From: an uncultured Clostridia bacterium
Lineage (GTDB): Bacteria; Bacillota; Clostridia; Oscillospirales; Ruminococcaceae
Length of the DNA: 8,727 nt
Direction of reading: 5' to 3'
Assembly (NCBI GenBank): GCA_947625455.1
Contig: CANQOJ010000090.1
Span: 1 to 8,727 of the forward strand
In this document: piece by piece, positions 1 through 5,689 of the stretch
Numbering within the stretch: the first letter of the stretch is position 1
Layout of the letters: each line of letters starts with the position of its first letter
Made by a program: the position numbers and the translations under genes
The notes under the pieces: model-generated
What the model was told of the DNA's origin: nothing
Databases searched by the model: none
What the model saw: the letters and a program-made list of their open reading frames with translations, nothing else

Positions 1-60
1 CGTAGCGGATAATGCGTGCAGGCACAAAGCCTAGCCGCAGCCACGCTTCCTAGTATCTGG

Positions 61-108
61 GACTTTCTCTACAGTCTGAGACTTGACTTTTTATACAGGC
101 TGCATTTA
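61..108. repeat. Imperfect 24-bp tandem direct repeat
   Basis: Two adjacent 24-nt units start at 61 and 85. Their first 18 positions match at 15 of 18 (GACTTTCTCTACAGTCTG against GACTTTTTATACAGGCTG), while the remaining six diverge. An 11-nt palindrome, AGTCT-G-AGACT, lies at 73-83 across the unit junction. The repeat sits directly upstream of tgt and overlaps its possible promoter. It could be the degenerate end of an interspersed repeat, or chance. The identity is seen directly; any function is unknown. Confidence 0.45.
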
Positions 109-112
109 TAAT
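83..112 (+). promoter_or_regulatory. Possible sigma-A promoter of the tgt operon
   Basis: TTGACT at 83-88 and a perfect TATAAT at 107-112 are separated by 18 nt. The difficulty is distance: initiation about 7 nt after the -10 box would fall near 119, inside or past the ribosome binding site AAGGAGA (113-119), giving an almost leaderless message. A weaker alternative is TCTACA (68-73) with TATACA (92-97), also 18 nt apart, which would give a leader of about 20 nt that keeps the binding site. Confidence 0.4.
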
Positions 113-122
113 AAGGAGATTT

Positions 123-1259
123 ATGTTTGAACTTAAGAAAACCGAAAACCGCGCGCGCAGAGGGGTTTTCCACACCGTACACGGAGATATACAAACGCCG
201 TTTTTTATGAATGTAGGCACGTCCGCGGCAATAAAAGGCGGGGTTTCGTCAATTGACCTAAGAGGACTTAAAACGCGCGTTGAACTTTGCAACACCTATC
301 ATCTTCATCTTCGCCCGACAGAGGACGTTATATACAAAATGGGCGGTCTGCATAAATTTATGAACTGGGATAAGCCGATACTCACAGACAGCGGAGGATT
401 TCAGGTGTTTTCGCTTGCAAAACTGCGCAAAATAAAAGAAGAGGGCGTTTACTTCTCCTCGCATATTGACGGGCAGAAGCTGTTTATAAGCCCCGAAATC
501 AGTATGCAGATACAGTCGAAATTAGGCTCGACAATTGCTATGGCATTTGACGAGTGCGTTGAAAATCCCTCGCCTTATGAATATGTAAAGCAGTCTGTAG
601 AGCGCACAACACGCTGGCTTGAACGCTGTAAAGCCGAGATGAAAAGGCTTAATTCGCTTGATGAAACGATAAATAAAAATCAGCTTTTATTTGCAATAAA
701 TCAGGGCGGTACTTTTGACGATTTACGCATTGAGCATATGAAAACAATCAGCGAAATGGAACTTGACGGCTACGCCGTGGGAGGGCTTGCGGTAGGTGAA
801 CCCACGGAGGTTATGTACCATATTTTAGACGAGGTACTGCCGTATGCGCCTGTTGACAAACCGCGGTATCTTATGGGAGTGGGAACGCCGTCAAACATAA
901 TCGAGGGCGTTTACAGAGGGGTGGATATGTTTGACTGCGTTATGCCGAGCAGAAATGCACGTCATGCCACCATATTCACTTGGAACGGCATTATGCACGC
1001 CACAAACGAACGCTATAAAACCGATCCCCGCCCGCTTGACGAAGAATGTGACTGCCCGACCTGCAAAAACTTTTCGAGAGCATATATACGGCATTTGTTC
1101 AAGTCGGGCGAACAGCTTGCGGGCAGGCTTTGCGTAACGCACAACCTGTATTTCTACAACACCCTTATGGACAAGATTTGCGAGGCGCTTGACAACGGAA
1201 CATTTGAGGAGTTCAGAAACAAATACTCGGAAAGGCTTAGTGAAAAGGCTGATGATTAA
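123..1259 (+). CDS. tgt: tRNA-guanine (queuine/preQ1) transglycosylase Tgt
   Basis: Exchanges the wobble guanine-34 of GUN-anticodon tRNAs (Asp, Asn, His, Tyr) for a 7-deazaguanine base, normally preQ1 in bacteria, in the cytoplasm on the queuosine pathway. At 378 aa it has the usual bacterial full length. Visible landmarks are DSGGFQ at 89-94 with the conserved Asp89, the base-binding GGLAVGE at 220-226, GVDMFDCVMPSR at 266-277 with the nucleophile Asp271, and the zinc site C309-x-C311-x2-C314 with H340, spaced as in the Zymomonas enzyme. The valine in GGLAVGE is the usual bacterial form. The sequence does not decide whether the cell makes preQ1 itself or salvages queuine; some clostridia do the latter. 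The ATG follows AAGGAGA by 3 nt, a close spacing. The stop codon overlaps the start of the following HAD gene, so the two are co-transcribed and probably translationally coupled. Confidence 0.97.
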   Translation: MFELKKTENRARRGVFHTVHGDIQTPFFMNVGTSAAIKGGVSSIDLRGLKTRVELCNTYHLHLRPTEDVIYKMGGLHKFMNWDKPILTDSGGFQVFSLAKLRKIKEEGVYFSSHIDGQKLFISPEISMQIQSKLGSTIAMAFDECVENPSPYEYVKQSVERTTRWLERCKAEMKRLNSLDETINKNQLLFAINQGGTFDDLRIEHMKTISEMELDGYAVGGLAVGEPTEVMYHILDEVLPYAPVDKPRYLMGVGTPSNIIEGVYRGVDMFDCVMPSRNARHATIFTWNGIMHATNERYKTDPRPLDEECDCPTCKNFSRAYIRHLFKSGEQLAGRLCVTHNLYFYNTLMDKICEALDNGTFEEFRNKYSERLSEKADD

Positions 1260-1890
1260 AACGGCAATTTTTGACCTTGACGGCACGCTTCTTGATACAA
1301 ACGGAATGTGGAAAACTCTGGGAGAAAAGTTCTTGCGCTCAATAGGCAAAATCCCCGCGCCCGACCTTTCGGAAAGATTATGGGATATGTCGCTTAAAGA
1401 CGCGGCAAAGCTGCTGAAAGCCGAATATTCGCTTGTTCTTTCACAAGAGGAGATAATCGAAAAAGCGGTTAAAATGTCGGAAGATTTTTACCTTTATGAA
1501 GCAAAGCCGAAAAACGGCGCAAGGGAAATTCTTGAGCAGTTTAGAAAAATGAATGTAAAGATTAAGCTTGTTACATCATCTGACGAAAATCTTGCCAAAA
1601 AATCGCTCAAACGCCTTGATTTGCTTCAATACTTTGACGAAATTTACGGGAAAGCCGACAAGTCGAAGCAAAGCGCATACCTTAATGCCTGCGACAAGCC
1701 TCATGAAGCGGTGGTGTTTGAGGACGCGCTGTATGCCGTTAAGACAGCGAAAAGCGCGGGATTTTTAGTCTGCGCGGTGTATGATTTTTCGGAAAAGGAT
1801 AAAGAAACTCTTAAAATGACCGCTGATTTTTACGAAAAAGAACTTTCGAATTACATAGAGAAAATCGACAGGATACTAAAAGGAAAATGA
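1252..1890 (+). CDS. HAD-superfamily hydrolase (phosphatase/beta-phosphoglucomutase-like)
   Basis: A 212-aa soluble HAD hydrolase, probably a small-molecule phosphatase or phosphomutase. Motif I is FDLDGT at 7-12, with nucleophile Asp8 and acid/base Asp10. A helical cap follows at about 15-85. Motif II is the serine/threonine stretch VTSS at 107-110, the motif III lysine is near 134-139 (GKADKSK), and motif IV is FEDA at 156-159 with the magnesium-binding Glu157/Asp158. This order fits the subfamily I group with an alpha-helical cap that includes PgmB, Gph and YcjU, but the substrate cannot be read from sequence. The open frame reaches back to 1189, adding 21 residues inside tgt. I prefer the ATG at 1252 because the DxD motif then lies at the normal distance from the N-terminus and the start overlaps the tgt stop. 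The gene ends with a 4-nt ATGA overlap into the next one. Confidence 0.93.
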   Translation: MIKTAIFDLDGTLLDTNGMWKTLGEKFLRSIGKIPAPDLSERLWDMSLKDAAKLLKAEYSLVLSQEEIIEKAVKMSEDFYLYEAKPKNGAREILEQFRKMNVKIKLVTSSDENLAKKSLKRLDLLQYFDEIYGKADKSKQSAYLNACDKPHEAVVFEDALYAVKTAKSAGFLVCAVYDFSEKDKETLKMTADFYEKELSNYIEKIDRILKGK

Positions 1891-2243
1891 ACAGGAAAAT
1901 CGTTATAGCCGGTGTTATTTCGGCGGTTGTTGCTTTGGCGGGAATTGCGGTGTTTTCGATTATGAATAACGCGGGATTTAACTCGCCGAAAGCCGAGATA
2001 TACCAAAACGGAGAGCTTATAAAAACCGTTGAACTTTCGGAAAACACCGAGTTTACAGTAACCTGCGCGGAGGGGTTTAACGTCATTACAGTCGAGGACG
2101 GGAAAATATGCGTATCTTCCGCAGACTGCCCCGACAAGATATGCGTTAAGCAAGGAAAGATAAGCGGCGCAGTGCCTATCGTGTGCTTACCGCACAGGCT
2201 TGAAATAAGAGTTGTTAACGGTGATGATGATATTGACGCGTAA
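1887..2243 (+). CDS. Small membrane-anchored NusG domain II protein
   Basis: A 118-aa protein with one hydrophobic segment at residues 5-25 and a positive MNRK start, so it is probably anchored by its N-terminus with the rest outside the membrane. From about 35 to 110 it matches the pattern I associate with NusG domain II (Pfam PF07009): a beta-rich region with VEDGKICV at 69-76, CPDKIC at 81-86, VKQGKI at 87-92 and IVCLPHRLEI at 98-107. Cysteines stand at 60, 75, 81, 86 and 100; the last three belong to the conserved motif. Despite the name it is not the transcription factor NusG, having no NGN or KOW domain. Family members occur widely in Firmicutes, often near redox or isoprenoid genes, and their role is not established. 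It starts within the HAD stop codon (ATGA) and is 15 nt from the nnr gene, so it belongs to the operon. The acidic tail DDDIDA is of unclear meaning. Confidence 0.88.
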   Translation: MNRKIVIAGVISAVVALAGIAVFSIMNNAGFNSPKAEIYQNGELIKTVELSENTEFTVTCAEGFNVITVEDGKICVSSADCPDKICVKQGKISGAVPIVCLPHRLEIRVVNGDDDIDA

Positions 2244-2258
2244 TATTCGGAGGCAAAA

Positions 2259-3731
2259 ATGAAGTTTGTGGTTACAAATCTGCAGATGAAAGAAGCTGAA
2301 ATTCAGTCAAACAAGCGCTTTCTTTCATATGCTCAGCTTATGGAAAATGCAGGAAGAACAGCGGGAGAATATATTCTGAAATTCTGCAGCGGGAAAACGA
2401 AAGTTGCCGTTTTATGCGGCGCAGGAAACAACGGAGGAGACGGTCTTGTTATCACGAGATTTCTGAATGACAACGGCGTTTGCGCAACAGCTGTGCTTGT
2501 AAACGGCACGCCGAAAACCGATACCGCACGGCTTTTTTACAGTGCGGGCGCAATAGATATGTTCAATGAAGAAGAACGCTGTTATAAAATCATAGACGAG
2601 GCGGATATTGCGGTAGACTGCGTTTTCGGCACGGGATTTCACGGGAAACTGCCCAAAAATGCTTCAAAGGCGTTAAGCAAAGCCAATGAAAAGCCGCTGA
2701 AATTTGCGGTTGACGTGCCTAGCGGAGTTAATTCGGATACGGGAGAATTTGACGAAAACTGCTTTAAACCTACTCATACGCTTGTTATTGCGGCGATGAA
2801 AAAGGGGCTTATAAGTCCGAAATGCGCTGATATTCTGGGCGAGGTTGAACTGCTTGACATAGGCATAAAAGACGAATGTTATACGGAATACACGGCAATT
2901 TACAAGGACAGCGCAGATTATGTGCTTCCGAAAAGACTGCCGTCAGCAAACAAGGGCAGTTTCGGCAGGCTTTTGAACATCGCGGGAAGTCTTAACTACT
3001 GCGGCGCGGCGGCAATGTCAACAAAAGCCGCATTGAAAATGGGCGTGGGGTTATGCACGTTAGCTGCGCCTAAGTCGGTTGTAAAAATGCTGGGCTCGGC
3101 GATTTTTGAAACGACATATCTTCCCCTGCCCGAAAATGACGAGGGTTTTATAGCGGAAAACTGCGGGGAAAAGATAGCGGAGATACTGCCTAAAGCAAGC
3201 GCGGTTTCAATAGGCTGTGGGCTTGGAAACATCGCCCAAACGCGCGAACTTACAAATTTCGTCATAAAAAACGCAGATTGTCCGATTATTATTGACGCGG
3301 ACGGAATAAATTCAATTTCGCAGAATATAGATGTTTTGAAGACAGGGACGAGCGATATTGTCATTACTCCTCACCCGCTGGAATTTTCGCGTATAAGCGG
3401 ACTTTCGGTTTCGGAAATTCAGCAGGACAGAATTTCCGCGGCAGTCAATTTCTCGGAAAAATACGGCGTTGTTATGCTGTTAAAAGGCAAATACACGGTA
3501 ATTGCAAACGGCAGAGAGGTTTATGTAAACGCTTCGGGGAATGCCGCGCTTGCAAAAGGCGGAAGCGGCGACGTGCTTACGGGGATTATTGCGGGAATGC
3601 TGGCGCAGGGAGTCTCCGCGGCAAAAGCGGCGGCAGAGGGCGCGTTTATTCACGGAATGACTGCTGATATGCTGGTGAAAAAAATGCCGGCAAGAGCGGT
3701 TTTGGCGAGTGATATAATCGAAAATCTCTGA
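2259..3731 (+). CDS. nnr: Bifunctional NAD(P)H-hydrate epimerase / ADP-dependent dehydratase
   Basis: Repairs NADHX and NADPHX, the hydrated damage products of NADH and NADPH. The N-terminal half (about 1-215, YjeF_N/NnrE) epimerises R- and S-NAD(P)HX. The C-terminal half (about 222-490, NnrD, ribokinase-like fold) dehydrates S-NAD(P)HX using ADP. In the epimerase half, MENAG is at 28-32, GAGNNGGDG at 54-62 and DVPSG at 152-156. In the dehydratase half, KGSFGRLLNIAGS is at 232-244, GCGLG at 319-323, DADG at 346-349, TPHPLEFSRI at 370-379, LLKG at 407-410 and the anion-hole/catalytic loop AKGGSGDVLTG at 432-442 with Asp438. At 490 aa it has the normal length for the fusion, with no frameshift. 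The ATG follows GGAGG (2249-2253) by 5 nt. It is the fourth gene of the tgt operon. The symbol nnrD/nnrE is used for separate versions. Confidence 0.96.
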   Translation: MKFVVTNLQMKEAEIQSNKRFLSYAQLMENAGRTAGEYILKFCSGKTKVAVLCGAGNNGGDGLVITRFLNDNGVCATAVLVNGTPKTDTARLFYSAGAIDMFNEEERCYKIIDEADIAVDCVFGTGFHGKLPKNASKALSKANEKPLKFAVDVPSGVNSDTGEFDENCFKPTHTLVIAAMKKGLISPKCADILGEVELLDIGIKDECYTEYTAIYKDSADYVLPKRLPSANKGSFGRLLNIAGSLNYCGAAAMSTKAALKMGVGLCTLAAPKSVVKMLGSAIFETTYLPLPENDEGFIAENCGEKIAEILPKASAVSIGCGLGNIAQTRELTNFVIKNADCPIIIDADGINSISQNIDVLKTGTSDIVITPHPLEFSRISGLSVSEIQQDRISAAVNFSEKYGVVMLLKGKYTVIANGREVYVNASGNAALAKGGSGDVLTGIIAGMLAQGVSAAKAAAEGAFIHGMTADMLVKKMPARAVLASDIIENL

Positions 3732-3812
3732 TTAAATTAACAGCAAATAAGCTCTGACTGTCTTTAAGATACCGCTTTATTTTATGTTCGGCGGTGAATT
3801 GAGGAGGCAGTT

Positions 3813-4406
3813 ATGAAAAAGTTCACGAAGATTTTTGCGGTTGCGCTTTGCGGGTGCATATTAAGCGGGTGCAGTGAAAGGCTTCCGTTTGTTCAGGCAA
3901 AGCCCGATTTCAGCTCGGGGTATACGGTAAAGGCAAAGATAAACTGCGGAAAGCTGAAAGCGGCGGCTGACGTCATGTACAATGCCGAAAACGACTGGGA
4001 GTTTACGTTTACAGAGCCGAAAGCTTTGGCGGGAATGAAAATAAGGCTTGACGAGGAGGGGTTAAGCGGCGCACTGGGAAATCTTGACTTCAATGTCGAG
4101 GGAAATGACAGCTATACGCTTTTGCCCGAAATAATCTCAAACGCGGTTGAGGCTTTGGCGAAAACTCCCGCTGAAAACCGCACGGTATCTGACGGCGTTA
4201 TCACGATAGAAACCACATTTAATGAACAGCCCGTTACCGTTACGGCAGATACAACAGGAAAACTTATCTCGCTTAAATGCCCGTATTATTCGCTTTCCGT
4301 TGATTTTTCGGACCAGAATAAGATTAAAATTCAGGATAGTTCTTCGGATAATTCAGCCGAAAGCTCGGACAACGAAAACGTTATAACAATTACTCCCGAT
4401 GATTAG
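3813..4406 (+). CDS. Putative lipoprotein of unknown function
   Basis: A 197-aa predicted lipoprotein. The N-terminus has MKKFTK, a hydrophobic stretch at 7-17, and the lipobox L17-S18-G19-C20, so Cys20 would be lipidated and the protein held on the outer face of the cytoplasmic membrane. The mature part (about 30-172) looks like alternating beta strands, for example YTVKAKINCGKL at 37-48, WEFTFTEP at 62-69 and VTVTADTTGKLISL at 141-154. It ends in a serine/aspartate/asparagine-rich tail (175-197). The pattern resembles LolA/LppX-type lipid-binding lipoproteins, but that is an impression only and I recognise no catalytic motif. A strong GAGGAGG at 3801-3807 precedes the ATG by 5 nt. It lies 81 nt after nnr with no visible terminator between, so it may be the last gene of that operon or have a weak promoter of its own; a terminator follows. 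Confidence 0.85.
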   Translation: MKKFTKIFAVALCGCILSGCSERLPFVQAKPDFSSGYTVKAKINCGKLKAAADVMYNAENDWEFTFTEPKALAGMKIRLDEEGLSGALGNLDFNVEGNDSYTLLPEIISNAVEALAKTPAENRTVSDGVITIETTFNEQPVTVTADTTGKLISLKCPYYSLSVDFSDQNKIKIQDSSSDNSAESSDNENVITITPDD

Positions 4407-4413
4407 ATTTTTG

Positions 4414-4441
4414 CCGCTGCCGTCATGGCAGCGGTTTGTTT
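4414..4441 (+). terminator. Rho-independent terminator after the lipoprotein gene
   Basis: A perfect 8-bp GC-rich stem, CCGCTGCC (4414-4421) with GGCAGCGG (4427-4434), has a 5-nt loop and is followed by TTTGTTT. It begins 8 nt after the lipoprotein stop codon and separates the tgt-nnr-lipoprotein unit from serC. Confidence 0.9.
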
Positions 4442-4511
4442 ATATCTAAGAAAAATCTGAACACAGCTAATCTTCCGTCGGTTATGTTTTAAAGTTTTTT
4501 GAAAAATCGTC

Positions 4512-4540
4512 TTGACAATGGGTGTAAATTGTCATATAAT
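4512..4540 (+). promoter_or_regulatory. Consensus sigma-A promoter of serC-serA
   Basis: Both boxes match the vegetative consensus perfectly, TTGACA at 4512-4517 and TATAAT at 4535-4540, with the optimal 17-nt spacer. An A/T-rich tract at 4482-4507 (runs of T, then A) lies just upstream, where an UP element would act. The predicted start is about 4547, giving a leader of about 40 nt, too short for a riboswitch or T-box. A small GGTG-TTTT-CACC inverted repeat (4550-4561) lies at the predicted start of the message. Confidence 0.92.
4513..4534. promoter_or_regulatory. Putative operator in the serC promoter
   Basis: A perfect 7-bp inverted repeat, TGACAAT (4513-4519) and ATTGTCA (4528-4534) with 8 nt between, spans the -35 box and the whole spacer up to the -10 box. 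A dimeric repressor bound here would block RNA polymerase. Part of the left arm is fixed by the -35 consensus, but the right arm is not constrained by promoter function. I do not recognise the motif as the site of a named regulator. Confidence 0.5.
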
Positions 4541-4572
4541 AGGAATAGTGGTGTTTTCACCTAAAATTATTC

Positions 4573-4579
4573 AGGAGGA
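4573..4579 (+). promoter_or_regulatory. Ribosome binding site that fixes the serC start
   Basis: AGGAGGA, a near-perfect anti-16S match, ends 7 nt before the ATG at 4587. It rules out an upstream TTG start at 4512, which would lie in the promoter itself. Confidence 0.9.
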
Positions 4580-4586
4580 TTTTTCA

Positions 4587-5666
4587 ATGAGAGTTTATAA
4601 CTTCAGCGCAGGACCTGCCGTACTTCCGGAGGAAGTATTAAAAGAAGCGGCAGACGAAATGCTCGACTACAACGGCACAGGTATGTCGGTTATGGAGATG
4701 TCGCACCGTTCAAAGGCTTACGACGATATTATCAAGACCGCAGAAAAAGATATCCGCGAGCTTATGAACATTCCCGACAACTACAAAGTGCTGTTTCTTC
4801 AGGGCGGCGCGTCACAGCAATTCGCGGCTGTACCGATGAATCTTATGAAAAACAAGAAAGCAGCTTACATCATCACCGGTCAGTGGGCAAAGAAAGCGTA
4901 TCAGGAGGCGCAGCTTTTCGGCGAGGCTGTTGCCGTTGCTTCTTCTGCGGACAAGACGTTTTCTTATATCCCCGACTGCTCAGATCTTGACATACCGGAG
5001 GACGCAGACTATGTCTACATCTGCGAGAACAACACTATCTACGGCACAAAGTTCAAAACGCTTCCCAACACCAAAGGTCATATCCTTGTTGCGGACGTTT
5101 CGTCATGCTTCCTGTCAGAGCCTGTTGACGTTACGAAATACGGCGTTATCTACGGCGGTGTTCAGAAAAACGTTGGTCCTGCGGGACTTGTTATTTCAAT
5201 AATCCGCGAGGATCTTATCACTGATGATGTTCTCCCCGGCACTCCTACAATGCTGAAGTGGAAAACACAGGCGGACAATGATTCGCTCTACAATACCCCC
5301 AACTGCTACGCTATCTATATCTGCGGAAAGGTATTCAAGTGGATTAAGAAAATGGGCGGTCTTGAGGCTATGAAAGAGCGCAACGAGAAGAAAGCAAAGA
5401 TTCTCTATGACTTCCTCGACCAGTCCAAGCTGTTCAAAGGCACTGTCCGCGCAGAGGATCGCTCAATGATGAATGTTCCGTTTGTTACGGGCAACGAGGA
5501 ACTTGACGCTAAGTTTGTCAAGGAGTCAAAGGCTGCGGGCTTTGAGAACCTCAAAGGTCACAGAACTGTCGGCGGTATGAGAGCGTCTATCTATAACGCT
5601 ATGCCTATCGAGGGCGTTGAAAAGCTTGTTGAATTTATGAAGAAGTTTGAAGCTGACAACAGCTAA
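4587..5666 (+). CDS. serC: Phosphoserine aminotransferase SerC
   Basis: PLP-dependent class V aminotransferase that converts 3-phosphohydroxypyruvate and glutamate to O-phosphoserine and 2-oxoglutarate, the second step of serine synthesis; many SerC enzymes also act in PLP synthesis. It is 359 aa, the family's normal length. Landmarks are the N-terminal YNFSAGPAVLPEEVL (4-18), MSHRSK (38-43), the cofactor phosphate loop GGASQQF (73-79), ITGQWAKKA (96-104), ADVSSCFLS (169-177) with Asp170 facing the pyridine nitrogen, GGVQKNVGPAG (190-200) with the Schiff-base Lys194, and GHRTVGGMRASIYNA near the C-terminus. The start at 4587 is set by the ribosome binding site and by the conserved N-terminus. 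It is followed after 23 nt by serA. Codon choice leans toward C-ending codons (ATC, TAC, AAC) more than in the upstream operon, which fits strong expression. Confidence 0.97.
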   Translation: MRVYNFSAGPAVLPEEVLKEAADEMLDYNGTGMSVMEMSHRSKAYDDIIKTAEKDIRELMNIPDNYKVLFLQGGASQQFAAVPMNLMKNKKAAYIITGQWAKKAYQEAQLFGEAVAVASSADKTFSYIPDCSDLDIPEDADYVYICENNTIYGTKFKTLPNTKGHILVADVSSCFLSEPVDVTKYGVIYGGVQKNVGPAGLVISIIREDLITDDVLPGTPTMLKWKTQADNDSLYNTPNCYAIYICGKVFKWIKKMGGLEAMKERNEKKAKILYDFLDQSKLFKGTVRAEDRSMMNVPFVTGNEELDAKFVKESKAAGFENLKGHRTVGGMRASIYNAMPIEGVEKLVEFMKKFEADNS

Positions 5667-5689
5667 TTTTAAATTTGGAGTGAATTGTT

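Noticed and set aside
13..111. Small + strand frame between stops at 10-12 and 109-111 that reads the tandem repeat as two similar octapeptides
   Set aside because: It has no ATG and no ribosome binding site, and only a weak GTG option; the peptide repeat follows from the DNA repeat period of 24.
1189..1251. Upstream extension of the HAD gene inside tgt
   Set aside because: The 21 extra residues would precede a DxD motif that normally sits within the first dozen residues, and they overlap tgt coding sequence.
891..1349. 152-codon minus-strand frame across the tgt/HAD junction
   Set aside because: Shadow of two conserved overlapping genes; its residue pattern resembles no family.
2259..3731. 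Fusion of NnrE and NnrD as a novel protein
   Set aside because: The fused epimerase/dehydratase is the common bacterial form, and its length and motifs are normal.
4512..4586. Upstream extension of the serC reading frame from a TTG at 4512
   Set aside because: This stretch is the promoter and leader itself; the conserved SerC N-terminus and AGGAGGA place the start at ATG 4587.
4407..4586. Riboswitch, T-box or tRNA in the serC upstream region
   Set aside because: The region is filled by a terminator, an A/T tract, the promoter and a leader of about 40 nt; no T-box or tRNA motif fits.
4930..5202. 90-codon + strand frame inside serC
   Set aside because: Out-of-frame reading within conserved PLP-enzyme sequence, with Ser/Thr/Arg-rich content typical of frame shadows.
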